This document shows positions 37,708-42,379 of a stretch of DNA of 42,379 nucleotides, piece after piece. The stretch is from a virus, in the IMG/VR virus record IMGVR_UViG_3300024259_000006, positions 1 to 42,379 of that record. The stretch is one strand, 5' to 3'. Each line of letters opens with the position of its first letter. Positions within the stretch are counted from its first letter, which is position 1. The translations under genes were made by a program, and so were the position numbers. A model generated the notes under the pieces. That model made no database searches and was not told the DNA's origin. It saw nothing but the letters and a program-made list of their open reading frames with translations.

Positions 37708-40700
37708 TGTCCATTCTCGATGAACTAGAGATTGTCGAAGAACCTTCTAAGAAAACTTCTGTCCTGGATGAATTGGAGATTGTTGAGACTCCTGAAGTTC
37801 CTAAGGCTGCTCTTGTAGAAGGAGAGAGTATAGTTATCCAAGAGGATGATCCTACTCTTTTAACTCCAGAAGTAGAAACATTCCAAGAACCCCTCCCCAA
37901 GGATGATACATTTGATCCTCCAGAGGGGAGGTTTGGGAATAGAAATCCTAGAGAACTAGAACCCATCTTCAACTATGAAAGTGCTAGGGAACTCTCTGGC
38001 TTTAGGGGTTTCTCTGATGTAACTCTAGCTGAAGGTGGGCAAGCAGCTCAGGATCTTTGGATTGGTGCTGCTACTCTGCTAAATCTAGCTGGCTTTAAGA
38101 TTCCTGGAGCTATCTTAGGTGAGCTTGGGTATAAGATTCCAGAACCTACTACTACTCAAGGACAACTTATCAAGGGTGCAGCAGGAGCTGTTGGTACAGC
38201 TATTGGTCCTTTTGCTGCTGCTTCTAAGATAACTTCTGCTATCCCTAAAGCTATTCCTGTGCTTACTAATGTTCCAGCAGGAAGTAGACTTGGCGCAGCT
38301 ATTACGAATACCGCTAGCCATGCACTTAACTTCGCTATTGCAGATGCTATTGGTAGCGTAAATGCTGGACTTGCTGAGAGAACTCAAGGCTTTTATGAAG
38401 GTGCTAAGTCAGGTGGTATTCTCTCACTTAATCAATTCGTCCCAACTAAGGTAGCTAGAGGTGTAGCTACTTCCCTTGGAATGGGTGGTTATGCTTGGGC
38501 ACAAGGTGCTTCTCCTGAGGAGATAGCTTTTAATGGTGCTTTTGGTTGGCTTATTGGGAGTGGTTCTCCCTCTGCTACTGATACTTTTATAAAGGCTAGG
38601 ATAGCTAAGTCTGGTCTTCTTGAAGGTCTGGGTGGTAGAGATGGAATTGAATTACTTTCTCAAGCTGATGATATTCTAAAGACTATTAACAGCAGGAAGC
38701 TAAAGAGTGGCATGACTGCTGATGATGCTTGGGTAGTTATGGGAGGGACTAACCAGAAGGTGCAGAATAACATTAACTTCGAAGCTTATAAAGCTACTCC
38801 TGTAACTCCTAAAGCTATTAAGGCAGCTGGTTCTCTTAAGGCTCTTAAAACTAAGGCGTTGAAGAAGTGGAGACTTGAAAAGCTAGACTCCATGACCGAG
38901 GTGGTTAAGAATTTTATTCGCTCTCCTCTTTTTGAGGTTTCTGAGGATCTTTCTGTAATTTCTGTAAGGGATCTCTTCAAGCCTAAGTTGAATACTACTG
39001 GGCTCTCAAGGAAAGTTAATACTAAGCTTATCAGACAGACTCTAGAGAAGCTCCCTAATGCTCAGCTTAAGAAACTTGAGCTAGCTATTGCTGAGACTTA
39101 TGCTGCTCCTGCTCCGCAAGTTTTTCCCCTTAGCACGGAAAGAAATCCTAGACTCCTTAATCCAGGCTCTGTAGGTAAGAAGATGGTTAGAGCTACTATG
39201 GATGCTTGGGGTAATACTTTTGGTACTGGTCTAGCTTCTCTAGAAAGGGGACGTTTTGGGGAATTATTCCTAGATGAAGGTTCTCTTACTACTAACTTCT
39301 TTAGGAGTAGTACACAAGCTAGAGTAGAGCAATATCTACGCTATGAGTATCTCAGGAGAATCAAGCAGGTTATTGGTTCAGGTGAAGGTATCGCTAGGGA
39401 TGGTGCTTACTACATGGATGGTACTACTAGAGTGGAGTCTATCCCAGGGAGTACTATTCAAAAGAAGTTCTCTAGGAAAAAGCTAAACAACATGGTACAT
39501 AGTTTCCGTGATAAGGTAGCTATGTCTGAGCCTGAGTATAGGGCTTTAGCTTTACAGGTAACTGGTAAGGATTCTGCTAAGGATATGACCACTGCTGAGC
39601 TTGGTAAGTTTGCAGTTGAGTTGGGTAGAGTTGGTGGACTTGATGCTCCTGTTGGACTTACTAGGAATGTTAAGCGGGTTGATGATGCAGTTATTCTTCA
39701 GAAGTATGGTAGAGAAAAGCTTGATGCCCTTAAGCAACTAAGGAAGTATTATGACATTGAGCTAGATAGAATCAACGCAGTTAACAAGCATATCGGACAA
39801 CCTCAAATTCCTAGACGTCAAGATTACTTCACTCATACAATGGAGGTTTTGAAGAAGAATCCCCTTACTGAGCCTATTCTAGCTGAGTCTGTGAAGAGAA
39901 ATCCTGTTAGGGACTTCCCTTATGGTAAACCCAGAACTGGACAGAGTGGTTGGATTCCTAATCTCTGGGCAGGCGTAGAGTCCTATATGGTCGCTGCTAC
40001 TACCTATGGGAATAATAGCTCCATCATAAGTGCTGAGAGACAACTCGCTTTCCTTAAGAAGATGCAGAACTACAGAGCTGCCCTTGCTAAGAAGGGTAAG
40101 ACTCTTCCTGAACCTTATGCTCAGTATCAGGATTGGGACTTACATAGCATGCAGAATACTCTTAGTACTTATCTTAGGACTTATACTAACACAAAGGGAA
40201 AAGCTAATACCCTAGGTATGCAGTTCCTTGATGGTTTTAATGGTGCTGTGAAGAAAGCTGTAGAGAGAATCCCCGGAATCAAGAATAAGCCTGAGGTAGC
40301 TAAGAGATTCCAGATTGAGAATCATCAGCAACTAGTGAATAGCTTTATCTCTGTGCACCACGCTGCTATGCTAGGTCTTAGGGCTGATGTAGCTATAAGG
40401 AATGCAGCTCAGCCTATTCTTACTATGCTATACACAAGCCCTAGGGATCTTATCAAAGCTATCGCTACTAGCAAGACAAAAGCGGGTAGAGCTAGACAAG
40501 CTAAGAATGAAGTTCTCTTCGGGAGAGAAAGCACCTATGCTGAAATTGCCGCTGAGAATACTAGTCCTATGGCGGGAGAGTTACTTAATAAGTCTCTCTT
40601 CTTACATAGGGGTGCTGATAAGCATAATGTGCAGGTTTCTTTTGAAGCTGGTTATCAATGGGCTAAGAGAACAAAGGGACTTGGTGAAGCTGATGCTCTT

Positions 40701-41132
40701 AAGTGGGCTAATAGGATAGCTGCTAAGACGCAGTTTATCTACGGACAAAGTAATCGCGGACCTCTTTCAGATTTCTTTGGAACTTCTAGATCACTTGGTA
40801 GAGTAGCTTCTATCTACACTAGCTGGCCTAGGAACTTTGCAGAAGCTATGATTACTTCTGCACAAATGGATGGAGGGAAGAAGCTTGGAAAGTATATGGT
40901 AGCTGCTACTCTAGCTGGTTATGCTGGGAAATACTATGGAGTAAACGTAGACGCTTATACAGGCATGGAAGCACTTGAAAGTCTCCCAGGAATAACTACA
41001 TTCCAAGAGCCTGTTGTCCTCACTTCCCCTATCCCTATACCCCTAGCTGCAAAAGAACTCAAGCAACTCTTAGATGGTGATAAAGAACTAGCAGATCTTT
41101 TCTTTTACTTGGATAAGGACAAACTGAAATGA
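37707..41132 (+). CDS. internal virion protein, large (1141 aa)
   Basis: The largest gene, last of the ejection cluster. The N-terminus has a tandem motif (SILDELEIVEEP, then SVLDELEIVETP) within the first 30 residues, an acidic linker, and Gly/Ala-rich membrane-like stretches (AAGAVGTAIGPFAAASKI). The rest is helical and lacks recognisable transglycosylase or polymerase motifs. By analogy it is stored in the capsid and ejected with the DNA. Confidence 0.75.
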   Translation: MSILDELEIVEEPSKKTSVLDELEIVETPEVPKAALVEGESIVIQEDDPTLLTPEVETFQEPLPKDDTFDPPEGRFGNRNPRELEPIFNYESARELSGFRGFSDVTLAEGGQAAQDLWIGAATLLNLAGFKIPGAILGELGYKIPEPTTTQGQLIKGAAGAVGTAIGPFAAASKITSAIPKAIPVLTNVPAGSRLGAAITNTASHALNFAIADAIGSVNAGLAERTQGFYEGAKSGGILSLNQFVPTKVARGVATSLGMGGYAWAQGASPEEIAFNGAFGWLIGSGSPSATDTFIKARIAKSGLLEGLGGRDGIELLSQADDILKTINSRKLKSGMTADDAWVVMGGTNQKVQNNINFEAYKATPVTPKAIKAAGSLKALKTKALKKWRLEKLDSMTEVVKNFIRSPLFEVSEDLSVISVRDLFKPKLNTTGLSRKVNTKLIRQTLEKLPNAQLKKLELAIAETYAAPAPQVFPLSTERNPRLLNPGSVGKKMVRATMDAWGNTFGTGLASLERGRFGELFLDEGSLTTNFFRSSTQARVEQYLRYEYLRRIKQVIGSGEGIARDGAYYMDGTTRVESIPGSTIQKKFSRKKLNNMVHSFRDKVAMSEPEYRALALQVTGKDSAKDMTTAELGKFAVELGRVGGLDAPVGLTRNVKRVDDAVILQKYGREKLDALKQLRKYYDIELDRINAVNKHIGQPQIPRRQDYFTHTMEVLKKNPLTEPILAESVKRNPVRDFPYGKPRTGQSGWIPNLWAGVESYMVAATTYGNNSSIISAERQLAFLKKMQNYRAALAKKGKTLPEPYAQYQDWDLHSMQNTLSTYLRTYTNTKGKANTLGMQFLDGFNGAVKKAVERIPGIKNKPEVAKRFQIENHQQLVNSFISVHHAAMLGLRADVAIRNAAQPILTMLYTSPRDLIKAIATSKTKAGRARQAKNEVLFGRESTYAEIAAENTSPMAGELLNKSLFLHRGADKHNVQVSFEAGYQWAKRTKGLGEADALKWANRIAAKTQFIYGQSNRGPLSDFFGTSRSLGRVASIYTSWPRNFAEAMITSAQMDGGKKLGKYMVAATLAGYAGKYYGVNVDAYTGMEALESLPGITTFQEPVVLTSPIPIPLAAKELKQLLDGDKELADLFFYLDKDKLK

Positions 41133-42103
41133 AGATCCTCCTACTAAGCGAAGAAGGCGAGCTTCTCTCCCTTGGTATGCGTCTTAAGAAACACGACGTA
41201 GCGATGTATATTGATAACTCTCTCTTCTCCCTCAGGGGTAAGGGGATTCTTCCTATTGAGAGTTCTCCAGATGTTACCCTCTCATATAAGAGGAAGAGAT
41301 ACTCTAGATACTTAGCGGATCTCCTACATAAATATACTCCTGAGTTAGTTATCCTAGAGAAAGCCTTTGGCTACCTAGAGAAGCAGATAAAGAAGGCAGG
41401 TATCCAAACTTGGGGAGCTAATGAATGGAGTATGCTACTCAATGGTAATGCTGAGTATAGAGAAGAGATAAAGAAGCTACTCCCCCTAGAGGACTTTAAT
41501 GGGGATGCTTATGGCTTTCTTTGGAATGGAGAGCCTTCCCTTCTGCATACTATAGAGCTAACTCCCGGTTTCATGCCAGGGAATGTCGGCCCTCAAGTCA
41601 TAAGCTCCGTAAAAGTAGACATAAAAAAAGAGCATGGAGAAGAAAAACTCTCCATGCTCTATGCGCTACTACGGAAGAATGATTATAAGGGATTTGTGTA
41701 TGTTAATAAGCGGGATCTTTTTCTTGGGTATGATTACTCTTTGGCTTCTTCGCTAACTGAGAAAGTAGTAGACCCAATTCATATGCTACTACCCCAAAAC
41801 GGTAGCCAGCTTCTGCATCATACTGGTACAGCCAAGTCTTTATTGCTTTCGCTATCTCCTTACCCGTCGGGTCTTTTCTCTCCTTCTCTTCTTCCTGTTG
41901 AACTTTCTCCTGAGATGTTGAAGCATCTTTCTCTTCTAGATATTGCTCAAGATCAAGGAGCTTTTCATTTAGGCGTGACAAATGGCCTGCTTGGTTATAT
42001 AACAACGTATGGATCTTACGGAGAATTGAGTCGCCGTCTCCAGAGAACTGCAAAGAATCTGTTAACTCTTGTAGCATCTTTGCAATATCGAATAGATATT
42101 TAA
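41129..42103 (+). CDS. ATP-grasp/PurD-like protein, C-terminal part overlapping an opposite-strand gene (324 aa)
   Basis: Residues about 1-195 resemble a short glycinamide ribonucleotide synthetase-like ATP-grasp protein: MKILLLSEEGELL, GKGILP (37-42), PELVILEKAFGYLEKQIKKA, GIQTWGANEWSMLLNG then EYREE, PGNVGPQV, and NDYKGFVYVN. The bulk of the usual ATP-grasp core is missing or very short. From about residue 192 the sequence is Leu/Ser/Pro-rich and lies exactly antisense to the 148-aa early gene, so this tail may be read-through without function. Start overlaps the end of the 1141-aa gene by ATGA. Such proteins ligate carboxylates to amines; the substrate is unknown. Confidence 0.5.
   Translation: MKILLLSEEGELLSLGMRLKKHDVAMYIDNSLFSLRGKGILPIESSPDVTLSYKRKRYSRYLADLLHKYTPELVILEKAFGYLEKQIKKAGIQTWGANEWSMLLNGNAEYREEIKKLLPLEDFNGDAYGFLWNGEPSLLHTIELTPGFMPGNVGPQVISSVKVDIKKEHGEEKLSMLYALLRKNDYKGFVYVNKRDLFLGYDYSLASSLTEKVVDPIHMLLPQNGSQLLHHTGTAKSLLLSLSPYPSGLFSPSLLPVELSPEMLKHLSLLDIAQDQGAFHLGVTNGLLGYITTYGSYGELSRRLQRTAKNLLTLVASLQYRIDI
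41623..41660 (-). terminator. strong intrinsic terminator of the leftward early operon
   Basis: Perfect 12-bp stem AGAGCATGGAGA/TCTCCATGCTCT with an 8-base loop (read leftward GTTTTTCT), followed on the leftward strand by TTTTTTT (A-run at 41623-41629). It lies 43 bp after the stop of the 148-aa gene. No T-run follows on the rightward strand. It sits inside the rightward ATP-grasp-like reading frame. Confidence 0.9.
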
Positions 42104-42149
42104 TAAGTACTATAGTGCATAAGCCTATAAGTAGTGCAAGGATATTCAT
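41703..42149 (-). CDS. membrane-anchored coiled-coil protein, last gene of the leftward operon (148 aa)
   Basis: One N-terminal membrane segment (MNILALLIGLCTIVLIKYLF), then coiled coil (LSRLNEKLLDLEQYLEEK, VQQEEEKERKDP) and a Tyr/Leu-rich C-terminal part. The ATG overlaps the upstream TGA (ATGA) and the gene is followed by a strong terminator, so it is very likely real despite being antisense to the end of the ATP-grasp-like frame. Topology recalls spanins or superinfection-exclusion proteins, but neither is demonstrated. Confidence 0.75.
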   Translation of the reverse strand: MNILALLIGLCTIVLIKYLFDIAKMLQELTDSLQFSGDGDSILRKIHTLLYNQAGHLSRLNEKLLDLEQYLEEKDASTSQEKVQQEEEKERKDPTGKEIAKAIKTWLYQYDAEAGYRFGVVAYELGLLLSQLAKKPKSNHTQEKDPAY

Positions 42150-42346
42150 CCTCTCCTCCTATTTCTATACGCCTTAAGAACAGGAATAGTCTCCGCAGGA
42201 TACTCTCCATCCTTCTCCGTAAAAGCATCCTCCATCTTATGAAAGTCCTTACCCCTTTCCTTTATCCAACACTTCAGACAGTAAAAGGGATGCCCAAGTC
42301 CACCACATCCTCCAGCACAAGGGGCATACTTTGGTTCTTCTTTCAT
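42146..42346 (-). CDS. small zinc-ribbon-like protein spanning the circular junction (66 aa)
   Basis: Unrecognised 66-aa protein. The N-terminal half has cysteines in the arrangement CAGGCGG followed by C-L-K-C, which suggests a small metal-binding knuckle; the C-terminus is basic (RNRRRG). Its ATG overlaps the stop of the upstream gene (ATGA, seen in the window's left copy at 91-94) and its own TGA overlaps the ATG of the next gene at 42149. It is therefore translationally coupled on both sides within the leftward early operon. The same start region appears a second time at 1-94 because of the terminal repeat. Function unknown. Confidence 0.75.
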   Translation of the reverse strand: MKEEPKYAPCAGGCGGLGHPFYCLKCWIKERGKDFHKMEDAFTEKDGEYPAETIPVLKAYRNRRRG

Positions 42347-42379
42347 TCCACATTCTCCCCATAAGGATCTTTCCTAGAT
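42253..42379. repeat. 127-bp direct terminal repeat, right copy
   Basis: Second copy of the first 127 bases of the window. It holds the start codon and first codons of the junction-spanning leftward gene and the last codons of the gene upstream of it. Confidence 0.95.

Overview
The window looks like one complete circular map of a tailed phage, probably short-tailed (podovirus-like). Its first and last 127 bases are identical, so the unique length is 42,252 bp and one small gene crosses the junction. A 127-base overlap is what an assembler leaves when it closes a circular or circularly permuted molecule, so it need not be a biological terminal repeat. Three near-consensus sigma70 promoters, Shine-Dalgarno sites and hairpin terminators indicate a bacterial host; nothing seen narrows the host further. 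No integrase, repressor, tRNA, RNA polymerase or CRISPR array was recognised, so a lytic lifestyle is likely but not proven.

Leftward arm (about 13.56 kb down to 1, continuing through the junction to 41.62 kb): a long operon of tightly overlapping genes starting at a strong sigma70 promoter (13530-13558) and ending at a strong terminator (41623-41660). It carries replication and recombination genes: a DUF3987-type ATPase, DNA polymerase I with an N-terminal uracil-glycosylase-like domain, a ParB-like protein, an SSB-like protein, a Sak4-like ATPase and a Cas4/RecB-type nuclease. It also holds a sulfotransferase-like protein and many small proteins, an unusual number with CxxC zinc-ribbon motifs, including one AN1-like finger.

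Control region (13.36-17.59 kb): a non-coding stretch with AT-rich DNA, three copies of an 11-bp direct repeat and several perfect inverted repeats (candidate origin); a single-gene unit with its own sigma70 promoter and terminator (14.6-14.9 kb); a leftward cluster of about ten small genes (15.1-17.1 kb) with its own sigma70 promoter; then the leader of the rightward arm. A 15-bp element, CTTTACATTATATAG, occurs exactly twice here, once just ahead of the terminase genes, and may be a phage middle/late promoter.

Rightward arm (17.59-42.10 kb): small and large terminase, portal, zinc ribbon, scaffold, major capsid protein, decoration protein, a duplicated 110-aa pair, tail adaptor, a two-domain cysteine-rich surface protein, and then a glycan-modification block: a GT4 glycosyltransferase, a GT2-methyltransferase fusion and a GalNAc-transferase-like GT2. 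Two of these enzymes share a small N-terminal cysteine module not recognised from known families. Possible lysis genes, a tail fibre, a tail nozzle-like protein, three internal virion proteins and an ATP-grasp-like protein follow. The ATP-grasp-like gene overlaps the last early gene antisense for about 400 bp.
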